Source of the DNA: an uncultured Ruminococcus sp.
GTDB lineage: Bacteria; Bacillota; Clostridia; Oscillospirales; Ruminococcaceae
DNA: 64,000 nucleotides
Assembly: GCA_902780505.1 (NCBI GenBank)
Contig: CACZFN010000007.1
Span: 1-64,000, forward strand
Direction of reading: 5' to 3'
The notes below the pieces were generated by a model. The model did no database searches. It saw only the letters and a list, made by a program, of their open reading frames with translations, and was not told where the DNA came from. Below are positions 33,866-42,821 of this stretch, in pieces. The stretch's first letter is position 1; each line of letters starts with the position of its first letter. The position numbers were made by a program, and so were the translations under genes.

Positions 33866-33895
33866 ACCCGTATACTACATAAGGCGGAGATATAT

Positions 33896-34276
33896 ATGAC
33901 TGATAAAAAACTATTGGAGCTTGCAGCTGATGCGGCTCAACGGGCTTATTGCAGGTATTCACACTTTTCGGTAGGGGCAGCACTGCTTACCGACGGCGGT
34001 GAGGTCTTTACAGGGTGTAATATAGAAAACGGTTCCTACTCACTTACCGTTTGCGCTGAACGTACCGCCATATTTAAGGCTGTGTCTGAGGGGTTCATAA
34101 ACTTCTCTGCGATCGCCATAACCGGCGGGGCCGGCGGGGATCTGTCGTCCCCTTGTTACCCGTGTGGTGCGTGTTTGCAGGTCATAAATGAATTCTGCAA
34201 AGGCGATTTCAGGATCATTCTTACAGACGGCTCATATACCCTTGACGAACTGATGCCTAACAGATTTAAGCTATGA
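33896..34276 (+). CDS. cdd: Cytidine deaminase
   Basis: Converts cytidine and deoxycytidine to uridine and deoxyuridine in pyrimidine salvage. The 126 residues hold the zinc site of small tetrameric deaminases: VCAERTAIF (Cys ligand and catalytic Glu) and SPCYPCGACLQV (two Cys ligands). FSVGAALLTDGGEVFTGCN is the substrate pocket. It is a single-gene unit with its own promoter and terminator. Confidence 0.95.
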   Translation: MTDKKLLELAADAAQRAYCRYSHFSVGAALLTDGGEVFTGCNIENGSYSLTVCAERTAIFKAVSEGFINFSAIAITGGAGGDLSSPCYPCGACLQVINEFCKGDFRIILTDGSYTLDELMPNRFKL

Positions 34277-34280
34277 TATT

Positions 34281-34311
34281 ACTGCCTGCGTTTTCTATGC
34301 GGGCAGTTTTT
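34281..34311 (+). terminator. Terminator of cdd
   Basis: ACTGCCTGC and GCGGGCAGT pair (one G-U) and are followed by TTTTTG. Confidence 0.82.
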
Positions 34312-34321
34312 GTATTTCCTC

Positions 34322-34351
34322 TTGACAATTTTACCCAGTACGTGTTATAAT
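34322..34351 (+). promoter_or_regulatory. Promoter of the trpB2-type gene
   Basis: TTGACA (34322-34327), an 18-base spacer, and TATAAT (34346-34351). Confidence 0.75.
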
Positions 34352-34395
34352 AAGATAGCACACTAAAGCTTTAAATCAATGAAAGGACTGATACT

Positions 34396-35766
34396 ATGGA
34401 TAAAAATATTCCCTATAAGATATATCTGGGTGAGGAGGAACTCCCCCGACAGTGGTACAATGTAAGGGCGGATATGAAGATAAAGCCGGCCCCGCTTCTT
34501 AACCCTGCCACAAAACAGCCTGTGACACTTGAAGAAATGTCAAAAATATTCTGTACCGAACTTGCAAGGCAGGAACTTGACAACGAAAACGCATATATCG
34601 ATATCCCGGCAGAGATTCTTGATTTCTATAAAATGTACCGCCCTGCACCGCTTGTACGTGCATATTTTCTTGAAAAGGCTCTTGATACACCCGCAAAGAT
34701 CTACTATAAATTTGAAGGCAATAATACTTCGGGGAGCCATAAACTCAACAGTGCTATAGCACAGGCATATTATGCAAAGAAACAAGGCCTTAAAGGTGTT
34801 ACTACCGAAACAGGTGCAGGCCAGTGGGGTACGGCACTTTCAATGGCGTGCTCGTATTTCGGGCTTGACTGTAAGGTGTATATGGTAAAAGTATCCTATG
34901 AGCAGAAGCCCTTCCGCCGTGAGGTAATGCGTACCTATGGCGCAGACGTAACACCTTCACCGTCCGATACAACAAAAGTCGGGCGTGAGATACTTAAAAA
35001 ATTCCCCGGTACGACAGGCTCGCTCGGCTGTGCTATATCAGAAGCAGTTGAAAAGGCTGTAACAAGCGAAGGCTACAGATACGTTCTCGGCTCGGTTCTT
35101 TCACAGGTACTTCTGCATCAGTCGGTCATAGGCCTTGAAGCTATGGCAGCGTGTGATAAGTTTGACATAAAGCCCGATATCATCATTGGCTGCGCAGGCG
35201 GCGGCTCTAATCTCGGCGGCCTTATCTCACCGTTTATGGGGAGAAAGCTGAGGGGCGAAGCCGATTACAGGTTTATTGCTGTTGAACCTGCTTCCTGCCC
35301 GTCGCTTACAAGGGGAAGGTATGCGTATGACTTCTGCGATACAGGTATGGTATGCCCGCTTTCCAAGATGTATACCCTCGGCAGCAGCTTCATACCCTCC
35401 GCCAACCATGCAGGCGGGTTAAGATATCACGGCATGAGTTCTGTACTGTCCGAACTTTATGACGAAGGTCTGATAGAAGCCAGAAGCGTGGAACAGACTT
35501 CAGTTTTTGAAGCCGCAACACAGTTTGCCCGTATCGAAGGAACACTCCCCGCCCCCGAAAGCAGCCACGCTATCAGGGCAGCGATAGACGAAGCACTAAA
35601 GTGCAAGGAAACAGGTGAAGAAAAGACTATCCTGTTCGGTCTTACAGGTACGGGTTACTTTGATATGACAGCATATCAGAAGTTCAACGACGGCAATATG
35701 TCCGATTATATCCCTACAGACGACGAACTTGAAAAAAGCCTTTCACAGCTGCCCGATATAAACTGA
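34396..35766 (+). CDS. trpB2: Tryptophan synthase beta chain, TrpB2 type
   Basis: A 456-residue pyridoxal-phosphate enzyme of the TrpB2 branch, longer than TrpB1 (about 400). It joins indole and serine to give tryptophan. TrpB2 diagnostics are the N-terminal extension (LPRQWYNVRADMKI), RPAPLVRAYFLEKALDT, NTSGSHKLNSA with the PLP Lys116, TETGAGQWGTALS, and CAGGGSNLGGL. It stands alone with its own promoter and no trpA, trpC or other trp gene, as is common for TrpB2, which is thought to salvage free indole. Confidence 0.93.
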   Translation: MDKNIPYKIYLGEEELPRQWYNVRADMKIKPAPLLNPATKQPVTLEEMSKIFCTELARQELDNENAYIDIPAEILDFYKMYRPAPLVRAYFLEKALDTPAKIYYKFEGNNTSGSHKLNSAIAQAYYAKKQGLKGVTTETGAGQWGTALSMACSYFGLDCKVYMVKVSYEQKPFRREVMRTYGADVTPSPSDTTKVGREILKKFPGTTGSLGCAISEAVEKAVTSEGYRYVLGSVLSQVLLHQSVIGLEAMAACDKFDIKPDIIIGCAGGGSNLGGLISPFMGRKLRGEADYRFIAVEPASCPSLTRGRYAYDFCDTGMVCPLSKMYTLGSSFIPSANHAGGLRYHGMSSVLSELYDEGLIEARSVEQTSVFEAATQFARIEGTLPAPESSHAIRAAIDEALKCKETGEEKTILFGLTGTGYFDMTAYQKFNDGNMSDYIPTDDELEKSLSQLPDIN

Positions 35767-35770
35767 TAAA

Positions 35771-35806
35771 AAATACCCGGATGGTTTTTGAACCTTCCGG
35801 GTATTT
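35771..35806. terminator. Bidirectional terminator between trpB2 and the exonuclease genes
   Basis: AAATACCCGGA and TCCGGGTATTT form an 11-bp stem. On the minus strand it is followed by six T, so it best serves the exonuclease operon; on the plus strand the tail is weaker. Confidence 0.8.
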
Positions 35807-35832
35807 GTCTGCTGACTTAAAACAGTTTTGCT

Positions 35833-36420
35833 TTAAAGATCATTTATTTCCTTTTGCCTGAGTTCCTCAAATACCGCTTCTTTCATAAGTTCACGGTATA
35901 TGCTGTTGCATATGATACAGTCTGTCAGCGCGCGGTGTGCGCCTTTGGTGGATATCCCGTAATACTCCGCCACACTTGTCTGCTTCCTGTCGGGCAGATA
36001 CGGCAGTGCTTTTCTTGCAAAGCGCAAGACGTCCACAAAATCGTTTTCAAGCCACCGCCCGTGGCAGGCCTGAAGATAATCATACAAAAAGTTGATGTCA
36101 AAATTGACATTATAGCCCATAAGTATATCACTGCCTATAAAGCTTTCAAACTGCTCTATAGCATAAGAAATATCGGGTGCGCCCTTTACCATATCATTGG
36201 TAATGCCTGTAAGGGAGGTTATAAATCTGCTGATGCGGTGTCTGGGCTTGATAAGAGAAGAAAAGCTTTCAGCCCTTTCAAACCCGCGGAAGCGTATGGC
36301 GGATATCTCTATTATCTCACTGCCTTCGGGTGTCATTCCTGTTGTTTCTATATCCAGTACAGTATAATCACGCGGAAAAGTCAAAAGACTCCTGCCCTTG
36401 TGCGTTCTCGTCTTTGCCAT
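35833..36420 (-). CDS. DnaQ-like DEDDh 3'-5' exonuclease
   Basis: A 195-residue exonuclease of the DNA polymerase III epsilon/RNase T fold. The four acidic residues and His appear as VLDIETTGM (Asp, Glu), NVNFDINFL (Asp) and HRALTDC (His, Asp). It lies two bases after the stop of a second DEDDh protein, so the two are co-transcribed. It lacks fused helicase or polymerase domains. Repair or RNA turnover is possible; the substrate cannot be read from the sequence. Confidence 0.88.
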   Translation of the reverse strand: MAKTRTHKGRSLLTFPRDYTVLDIETTGMTPEGSEIIEISAIRFRGFERAESFSSLIKPRHRISRFITSLTGITNDMVKGAPDISYAIEQFESFIGSDILMGYNVNFDINFLYDYLQACHGRWLENDFVDVLRFARKALPYLPDRKQTSVAEYYGISTKGAHRALTDCIICNSIYRELMKEAVFEELRQKEINDL

Positions 36421-36422
36421 AT

Positions 36423-37433
36423 CTACCCCTTGTTTCTTATGTCCGAGCGTAAACGGCGCCTGCGGTGCGTGCGCTTCTTTGATGCCGCTGTTTTTGATGC
36501 AAAGCTTTCAAGTATAAGCCTTTCCTTATCGCCATACGGGTAGCTTTTATATGTGATATCCGCATTCTTGGGTGTTATGAATTTGCTCTGTTCAAAAACA
36601 CTGACTCTGCCTGTCCCGTTAAAGCAGACAGCAACAACATCACTGTTCTCGCTTATCTTTGAATACTGCTTATCGACTGTAAGGTGCAGCTTTACAAGGC
36701 GATCGGCATCCTTTGTCCTGCCCTCGCTGATAAGCGAAGTATAAAGTTCCTTCTCTGCCCCCGTCATACCCTCGATTATACTCTTTATATGATCTTCATG
36801 TGCGGCTTTCTGTTCAAGCTCGCGCGCTTTTTTTATCTGCTCACGCTCCGAAAGAAGCTTGTACACCTTTTCACACCCGACATCAGGGTGAAGCGAATGT
36901 GAATATATGCAGTAAAGCGCCTGTGCATCAACAAGTGCATTGTGGAACCTTCCGTCAGGCTCAAAATCAAGCGCCCGGGAAAGGTCGCCGACATTTATTA
37001 TATCATTCGTGCCAAAGCGATTCATAACACTTTTCTGTATGTCCTCTATAAGCGAACAGGTGTGCCTTATCTCGTCACATTCAAGGGCGTACCTGTCATA
37101 TATCCCCGCTGTTGAGGACAGCCCTACCGTGTCATAATTGCCCCAGACGTATATCTTGTCACAGCTGTATTTCATAAGTGCATCGTTTGCCCTGCCGCAT
37201 ATGTACTGTGCATCAAACGAAGCATCAATAGTCTGCTGTGAAAGCCCTGTCAGCTTTGTGCACTGCTTTGTAAGCTTTGGGTGGCGTATCGGCAAAACGG
37301 TGTCATAAAAGGTATCTATCACCCTTTCGGCATTGTCATCACAGAAAACAAGCCCTACGCTCAATAGTTCAACTTCTCCCCTGACTATCCTGCCGCCGCA
37401 GGTAAATTCAAAATCCGCAAAACACAACGCCAT
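36423..37433 (-). CDS. DEDDh exonuclease, KapD/ERI-like, with long C-terminus
   Basis: A 336-residue protein. Residues 1-180 form a DEDDh exonuclease: FADFEFTCGG (Asp, Glu), VWGNYDTVGL (Asp) and HNALVDAQAL (His, Asp). The family is nearer to KapD/ERI-1-type enzymes than to DnaQ. Residues about 205-336 are a helical Lys/Glu-rich region ending in a very basic tail (KKRTHRRRRLRSD), which may bind nucleic acid. It is the first gene of a two-exonuclease operon. Confidence 0.82.
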   Translation of the reverse strand: MALCFADFEFTCGGRIVRGEVELLSVGLVFCDDNAERVIDTFYDTVLPIRHPKLTKQCTKLTGLSQQTIDASFDAQYICGRANDALMKYSCDKIYVWGNYDTVGLSSTAGIYDRYALECDEIRHTCSLIEDIQKSVMNRFGTNDIINVGDLSRALDFEPDGRFHNALVDAQALYCIYSHSLHPDVGCEKVYKLLSEREQIKKARELEQKAAHEDHIKSIIEGMTGAEKELYTSLISEGRTKDADRLVKLHLTVDKQYSKISENSDVVAVCFNGTGRVSVFEQSKFITPKNADITYKSYPYGDKERLILESFASKTAASKKRTHRRRRLRSDIRNKG

Positions 37434-37470
37434 CCATACACACCCCTTTCAAAGCAGTTTCTGTTTATTA

Positions 37471-37500
37471 ATTATAACATAAAATGCCGATATAAGTCAA
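37471..37500 (-). promoter_or_regulatory. Promoter of the exonuclease operon
   Basis: Minus-strand TTGACT (37500-37495), an 18-base spacer, and TATAAT (37476-37471). Confidence 0.65.
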
Positions 37501-37557
37501 GCAAAGCAGATTTGCAGCATATAAATGGTTAATTTTATTAAAATTATGTCTTTTCTA

Positions 37558-37586
37558 TTGATTTTTTTGTTGTAATGTGCTATAAT
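37558..37586 (+). promoter_or_regulatory. Promoter of the chemoreceptor gene
   Basis: TTGATT (37558-37563), a 17-base spacer, and TATAAT (37581-37586). Confidence 0.65.
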
Positions 37587-37634
37587 CAATAATGAATTAT
37601 AATATCTGCCGATAGAGAAGGAACGTGCATATAT

Positions 37635-39569
37635 ATGTTTGGAAGAAAGACTAAGATAAAATACCGCATAATGCGGCTCGGGATAATCTCGGTAATAGTA
37701 GCAACGGTCTCGCTTACCCTTTGCTCGACTGTTATCACACAGACGATACAGACCGATAAGTTTTCGCAGCAGCTTGAATCACTCTCAAAGGCATATGCCG
37801 AGAACGTGTCGCTTATGACCAACACCATAAAACTCCAGATAGAAAGCACTGCCGCTAACCCGCGCGTGCAGGACAAGTCGCTTTCTAACGAGGAAATGAA
37901 AAAGGTGCTTGACGAGCTTGCAGTGGCTACATACTTCAAAGACCTTTCTATTGCAGACAGGGACGGCCACACGCTCAATGACACGGATATCTCTGAAAGG
38001 GAGTATTTTCAGCGTGCGCTTGAGGGCGAAACCTATATCTCAAGCCCCGTTATAAGGCTTACCGACAACACTGTCACTACAATGGTCGGCACACTTATGC
38101 CTGACGGCAGGGTGCTTTACGGCGCACTTTCATCAAAGCTTTTTTCAAACGGGCTTGAAACAGCTGTTTCCGAAAGCGGGATAGAGCTTGTATACGTCCT
38201 TGATAAGGACGGTATGGTAATTGCTTCAAGCGACGGTTCACTTGTTCAGGAACGTACCAATTTTATCCAGTCTAAAGATAAACACTATGCTGATGTCAGT
38301 GAAAAAATGATAGAAGGCAAAACGGGTATCGACCGTGTAAAAGGTGACAGGGCAAACTACGGTGTTAGCTATATGCCGATAGATGATTCAAGTGATTGGA
38401 GTATCGCAGTTGTCGGGGATTATATAGATGCTCTTTCCAGTGTTATGATATCTATAGTAATATCATTTTCACTCGGCTTATTCCTTATACTGCTTGAAGT
38501 CGTCGTGGCATATAAGATCTCAGGCAGGATAACAAAGAGCGTTGAGTATTCAATGCAGCGCCTTGACCTGCTTTCCTATGGCGATATACATACCGAAGCC
38601 GAAATACGATATACAAATGATGAAACCGAAAAGATGACCGAATCGCTGTCAATGGCGGTAAGGGAACTGTCAAGGTATATAAACAGCATTTCCGAAAGCC
38701 TGTCAAACATGGCTCAGGGCGACTTCTCAAATGTAAGTGAAGTCGAATTCAAAGGCGATTTTGAAAAGATATCCGACTCCTTTAATGAGATAAACCGTAC
38801 ACTCGGTAAACTTATAAACGAGATAAATACATCATCTGCTGATGTACTTGTCGGCGCTCATCAGATATCGGAAGATTCTGCCGCACTTGCAGACGGTACC
38901 ACAAAACAGTCTACCGCAGTAGAAGAACTGACCACCACAATGGCACGTATCGCCGAACAGGCTGAAAGCACAGCAAAGAACGCCAAGTACGCCGCAAAGA
39001 TAAGTGCTTCCGCTGCCGACAGGGTAACGGTTCAGGAACACCAGATGAGCGAACTTCTTGATACCATGACCGAAGTAAAGGAAAAATCAAGCGAGATAAG
39101 CTCTATCATCAAAACTATCGAAGATATCTCCTTCCAGACAAATATTCTTGCCCTTAATGCATCTATCGAAGCTGCAAGGGCGGGTGATGCGGGCAGCGGC
39201 TTTGCCGTTGTTGCCGACGAGGTAGTTGACCTTGCAAATAAATCCGCACAGGCAGCACAGGATTCGGCTGCACTTATCTCACAGACGCTTACCGCGGTAA
39301 ACCGCGGCTTCAAGGCGGTAAAGGACAGCACCGAAAAGATGTCTGAAGTCAAGAAAATGTCAGTTAAGGTAAACGATATTATAAGCGATATCTCACATAA
39401 TTCAGACGATCAGGCAACAGCTATCTCACAGACATCCGCAGGTATCGAACAGATATCCGAAGTCGTAGCACAAAACTCAGTAACAGCTATACACACAGCT
39501 ACATCATGCGAGCAGCTTACAGTTCAGGTAAATAACCTGAGGGAGAAGATAAGCAAGCTCAAAGTCTAA
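37635..39569 (+). CDS. Methyl-accepting chemotaxis protein with dCache sensor
   Basis: A 644-residue chemoreceptor. First membrane segment at residues 13-33; exterior dCache-type sensor at about 40-270 ([20 protein letters not shown]); second membrane segment at about 272-294; HAMP and linker coils to about 395; then the long signalling hairpin with tip [20 protein letters not shown] and [20 protein letters not shown], the site that contacts CheW and CheA. No che or flagellar gene is in the window. It is followed by a flavodoxin gene 18 bases on, which may share the transcript. Confidence 0.92.
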   Translation: MFGRKTKIKYRIMRLGIISVIVATVSLTLCSTVITQTIQTDKFSQQLESLSKAYAENVSLMTNTIKLQIESTAANPRVQDKSLSNEEMKKVLDELAVATYFKDLSIADRDGHTLNDTDISEREYFQRALEGETYISSPVIRLTDNTVTTMVGTLMPDGRVLYGALSSKLFSNGLETAVSESGIELVYVLDKDGMVIASSDGSLVQERTNFIQSKDKHYADVSEKMIEGKTGIDRVKGDRANYGVSYMPIDDSSDWSIAVVGDYIDALSSVMISIVISFSLGLFLILLEVVVAYKISGRITKSVEYSMQRLDLLSYGDIHTEAEIRYTNDETEKMTESLSMAVRELSRYINSISESLSNMAQGDFSNVSEVEFKGDFEKISDSFNEINRTLGKLINEINTSSADVLVGAHQISEDSAALADGTTKQSTAVEELTTTMARIAEQAESTAKNAKYAAKISASAADRVTVQEHQMSELLDTMTEVKEKSSEISSIIKTIEDISFQTNILALNASIEAARAGDAGSGFAVVADEVVDLANKSAQAAQDSAALISQTLTAVNRGFKAVKDSTEKMSEVKKMSVKVNDIISDISHNSDDQATAISQTSAGIEQISEVVAQNSVTAIHTATSCEQLTVQVNNLREKISKLKV

Positions 39570-39587
39570 GAAAAAAGGGGGCATATT

Positions 39588-40067
39588 ATGAAAACACTCG
39601 TGGCATATTTCAGCGCAGGCGGTGTTACAAAAAACACAGCTCAGATCATAGCGAAAGAACTTTCAGCACAGACATTTGAAATAACCCCGAAGATCCCGTA
39701 CACAAGGGAGGATCTTAACTGGCGCGACAAAGCATCACGCTCGACAATAGAAATGACAGATAAATCCACCCGTCCCGAAATAGTAAACGCAAAGGTTGAC
39801 CTTACTGATATAGACAGAGTATTTATCGGCTTCCCCATGTGGTGGTATATTGCGCCGACTATCGTAAACACCTTCCTTGAAGCCAATGATTTTGCGGGTA
39901 AGGAAATCGTTCTTTTCGCAACATCAGGCGGCAGCGGCTTCGGTAAAACTGTGGATTTTATCAAAAACAGCGTTTCTCCGACTACAGTAATAACCGAAGG
40001 CAGGGTATTCGCCGGCAGTACCGACGAAGCGGAGATAATTGCATTTGCCGCGCAGTATAAACAATAA
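39588..40067 (+). CDS. Flavodoxin-like protein
   Basis: A 159-residue FMN-binding flavodoxin-fold protein. The phosphate loop is at the start (YFSAGGVTKNTAQII), then YTREDLNWRDKASRS, IGFPMWWYIAPTIVNTFLE (isoalloxazine stacking region) and FATSGGSGFGKTVDF. This is the larger class of flavodoxin seen in anaerobes. It may act as an electron carrier or oxidoreductase; no partner is adjacent. Confidence 0.88.
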   Translation: MKTLVAYFSAGGVTKNTAQIIAKELSAQTFEITPKIPYTREDLNWRDKASRSTIEMTDKSTRPEIVNAKVDLTDIDRVFIGFPMWWYIAPTIVNTFLEANDFAGKEIVLFATSGGSGFGKTVDFIKNSVSPTTVITEGRVFAGSTDEAEIIAFAAQYKQ

Positions 40068-40105
40068 AAGTGCATTGAAACAGTCATACAAAAGCTGATA
40101 AGCAA

Positions 40106-40141
40106 AACAGCAGTGAGCTATCAAACTCACTGCTGTTTTTT
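40106..40141. terminator. Bidirectional terminator
   Basis: AACAGCAGTGAG and CTCACTGCTGTT form a 12-bp stem with T6 on the plus side and TTTTG on the minus side. It separates the flavodoxin gene from the convergent ABC ATPase gene. Confidence 0.88.
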
Positions 40142-40790
40142 ACTGCACTACTTTTCCGTCGGATATTTCAACTATCCGTGAACATTGCTGCGCTATCTCC
40201 CGGTCATGGGTGACGATTATTACAGTCATCCCCTGCCCGTTTAAGCGCTTGAGCAGCGCCATTACCTCCTCGCCCGTTTTGTTGTCTAAGTTCCCCGTGG
40301 GCTCGTCACAAAGAAGTACATCAGGGCTGTTTATAAGCGCACGCGCGATCGCCGCACGCTGCTGCTGCCCGCCCGACAGCTCAGCGGGGTAATGGCGTAC
40401 CCTGTCTGTAATGCCAAGTGTTTCATAAAGTTCACCGGCGTTATCAGCTTTTTTCTTTGTCAGCTTTGCAGGCAGAAGAATGTTCTCCTCCGCCGTAAGC
40501 TCGGGTATCAGGTCAAAAAACTGAAACACAAAACCTACGTTGTTGAGCCTGAAATCAGAAAGCTGTGAATCATTCATCTTGCCGATCTCAGTGTCATCAT
40601 AGAATATCTTTCCCTCCGTAGGTGTGTCAAGCCCGCCAAGCAGGTTTAACAGTGTGGATTTCCCGCTTCCCGATTTTCCTATAATTGCAACCATTTCGCC
40701 GTCATTGACAGTAAGGTCAACCCCGCAAAGCGCCGTCACCATGCCCTCTCCTTTGCCGTATGTCTTTTTAAGCCCCTGTGCTTTTATCAT
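40140..40790 (-). CDS. Lone ABC transporter ATPase, MacB/LolD type
   Basis: A 216-residue ATPase with Walker A GKSGSGKSTLL, Q-loop FVFQFFDLIPELT, signature LSGGQQQRAAIARAL, Walker B VLLCDEPTGNLD and the H-loop VTHD. The NLDNKTGEE segment marks the MacB/LolD/FtsE-like group that works with FtsX-type permeases. No permease is next to it: the gene is flanked by a terminator and by galK on the other strand. It may power a permease elsewhere. Confidence 0.9.
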   Translation of the reverse strand: MIKAQGLKKTYGKGEGMVTALCGVDLTVNDGEMVAIIGKSGSGKSTLLNLLGGLDTPTEGKIFYDDTEIGKMNDSQLSDFRLNNVGFVFQFFDLIPELTAEENILLPAKLTKKKADNAGELYETLGITDRVRHYPAELSGGQQQRAAIARALINSPDVLLCDEPTGNLDNKTGEEVMALLKRLNGQGMTVIIVTHDREIAQQCSRIVEISDGKVVQ

Positions 40791-40940
40791 TTCTTTTCCT
40801 CCCTTTTTGAGTTTTCTCTACTTATAAAACACCCGGATATACCTGTATCATGCAGTATTGCCATAAGTTTGTATATATGCACAAATCCACCCACGTGATT
40901 TGTGTAAATAGCACAGTGCAAAAAACATTTCGGTAAATAT

Positions 40941-40969
40941 TGCATTTGGTTGAAAAGTGTGTTATAATT
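40941..40969 (+). promoter_or_regulatory. Promoter of the galK operon
   Basis: TTGCAT (40941-40946), a 17-base spacer, and TATAAT (40964-40969), 34 bases before the galK start. Confidence 0.72.
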
Positions 40970-41003
40970 GATGTAACCAATCTGATTTGAGGAGGTAAAT
41001 ATT

Positions 41004-42239
41004 ATGTCACTTAATACTCTTGATAGAATATATGGAAAGAATGCCCCTGCACAAAAAGAAAGATTTGAAAAAGCAAAGGAAAGATACTCTGCTTTCTTCG
41101 GCGGGCAGGCAGAAAGGTTTTTTTCCGCTTCGGGCAGAAGCGAAGTGGGCGGCAATCATACTGACCATAACTGCGGGCGTGTGCTTGCCTGTGCGGTATC
41201 ACTTGATGTTATTGCCTGCGTTACCCCCCGTGATGACAGTATAATCAGGGTAAAATCCGAAGGCTTCCCCGAGGACGAAATAGACATTACAAACCTTGAA
41301 CCCGTTGAAAGCGAATTGAATTCCTCTGCTGCGCTTATCCGCGGCGTTGCAGCGGCACTTGTGCGTATGGGGTATAAGGCAGGCGGCTTTAATGCATATA
41401 CAGCATCAAGCGTACTTAAAGGCTCTGGGATATCTTCCTCGGCGGCGTTTGAGGTGCTTATAGGAAATATTATAAGCTCTCTTTACAACGGCGGTGAAAT
41501 CGATGCCGTAAAGATAGCTATGGCTTCTCAGACGGCTGAAAATGAATTTTTCGGCAAACCCTCCGGGCTTATGGATCAGATGGCATCATCAGTCGGCGGC
41601 TTTATTACAATTGATTTTAAAGACCTTAAAGCCCCTGTTATCAGATCAATTGATGTTGACTTTGAAAAGTACGGGCACAGCCTTTGTATTGTTGATACAA
41701 AAGGCTCACACGCTGACCTTACTCCTGAATATGCCGCTATCCCCGCCGAAATGAAATCCGTTGCGGAATTTTTTGCAAAGGACTGTTTAAGACAGATAGA
41801 TAAGGGCGATATACTCAAAAACTATGAAGCTTTAAGGCGCCGCTGCGGTGACAGGGCTGTTCTCAGGGCACTGCACTTCTTTGATGATAACGAACGTGTT
41901 GAAAAACAAGCTTCCGCCCTTGAATCAGGTGATTTTGAACTGTTCCTGAAGCTTGTCAACGAATCGGGCTATTCAAGCTTCTGCTACCTGCAAAACATCT
42001 ACGCTAATAAAGAGCCTAAAGAGCAGGGTATATCACTTGGCCTTTATACCGCTAAAAGCGTACTGAAGGATAAGGGTGCGTGCAGGGTTCACGGCGGCGG
42101 ATTTGCAGGTACGATTCAGGCGTTTGTCCCGAATGAACTGCTTGATAAGTTTATAGCTGCCGAAGAAAACGTGTTTGGTGAGGGTTCCTGCCATGTGCTT
42201 TCGATAAGGCCCGTAGGCGGTACAGAGGTCAGCCTGTAA
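41004..42239 (+). CDS. galK: Galactokinase
   Basis: A 411-residue GHMP kinase that phosphorylates galactose at C1. Family motifs: GRSEVGGNHTDHNCG (sugar-binding GRxExGxNHxDHN pattern, residues about 46-60), the ATP loop VLKGSGISSSAAFEVLIGN, and near the end CRVHGGGFAGTIQAF. The usual first motif reads GRTE or GRVN; here GRSE. No galT, galE or transporter is nearby; it heads a four-gene plus-strand run. Confidence 0.9.
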   Translation: MSLNTLDRIYGKNAPAQKERFEKAKERYSAFFGGQAERFFSASGRSEVGGNHTDHNCGRVLACAVSLDVIACVTPRDDSIIRVKSEGFPEDEIDITNLEPVESELNSSAALIRGVAAALVRMGYKAGGFNAYTASSVLKGSGISSSAAFEVLIGNIISSLYNGGEIDAVKIAMASQTAENEFFGKPSGLMDQMASSVGGFITIDFKDLKAPVIRSIDVDFEKYGHSLCIVDTKGSHADLTPEYAAIPAEMKSVAEFFAKDCLRQIDKGDILKNYEALRRRCGDRAVLRALHFFDDNERVEKQASALESGDFELFLKLVNESGYSSFCYLQNIYANKEPKEQGISLGLYTAKSVLKDKGACRVHGGGFAGTIQAFVPNELLDKFIAAEENVFGEGSCHVLSIRPVGGTEVSL

Positions 42240-42817
42240 TGAAACTGAAAAAGAACAAAGCAGGGCTTGATGCCAGAGGGCAGAAGCTTATAAATGACCT
42301 TACCCGTAAATTTATGGGCAGTGATGTCGCACTGAGGCTTTTGCCCAATAATGGCATAATGATAAACGGGCTTGAAACGACTATCGTCGGGGAAAGTATC
42401 GGCAAAGCTTCATCAAAGGGTTTTGTTCTCAGCTTTTCGGGCGATGAGATAGATAAAAACAGGCTAAGGTTCACAACTGTCACGCTTACAGCGGGTGTTG
42501 GTGATAAAAAGCGAATAGTCACCAAAAAGCTTGAACGCACAAAGAAAAGCGACGGCAAATATGTGTGCTCGGCAAAGTTTTCGGGTATATATATCCCCGA
42601 AGCACCGAGCCAGAGCAAGCAGGAACGCCTTGAAAGTATTATCGCAGGAACACAGAACCAGTTCGTGTTCAGGCTCACCCCCTCCTATGAAGGGGAAAAG
42701 GAATGTGAAGTGATGATCACACTCTACCCGTATGAAAGCGTTCTTACCGGTGCTTCCACTCTTTATAAGAAAGTAACGAGCAATTCAAACTACTATGCAG
42801 ACAGCTTAAAGAAATAA
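42239..42817 (+). CDS. Conserved-looking protein of unknown function
   Basis: A 192-residue soluble protein I do not recognise. Its ATG overlaps the galK stop (TAATG), so it is translationally coupled. It is basic and beta-rich (GLETTIVGESIGKASSKGF, FTTVTLTAGVGDKKRIVTK), with an EGEKECEVMITLYPYESV strand near the end. No signal peptide or catalytic motif is visible. Length and codon pattern match its neighbours. Confidence 0.7.
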   Translation: MKLKKNKAGLDARGQKLINDLTRKFMGSDVALRLLPNNGIMINGLETTIVGESIGKASSKGFVLSFSGDEIDKNRLRFTTVTLTAGVGDKKRIVTKKLERTKKSDGKYVCSAKFSGIYIPEAPSQSKQERLESIIAGTQNQFVFRLTPSYEGEKECEVMITLYPYESVLTGASTLYKKVTSNSNYYADSLKK

Positions 42818-42821
42818 AAAT

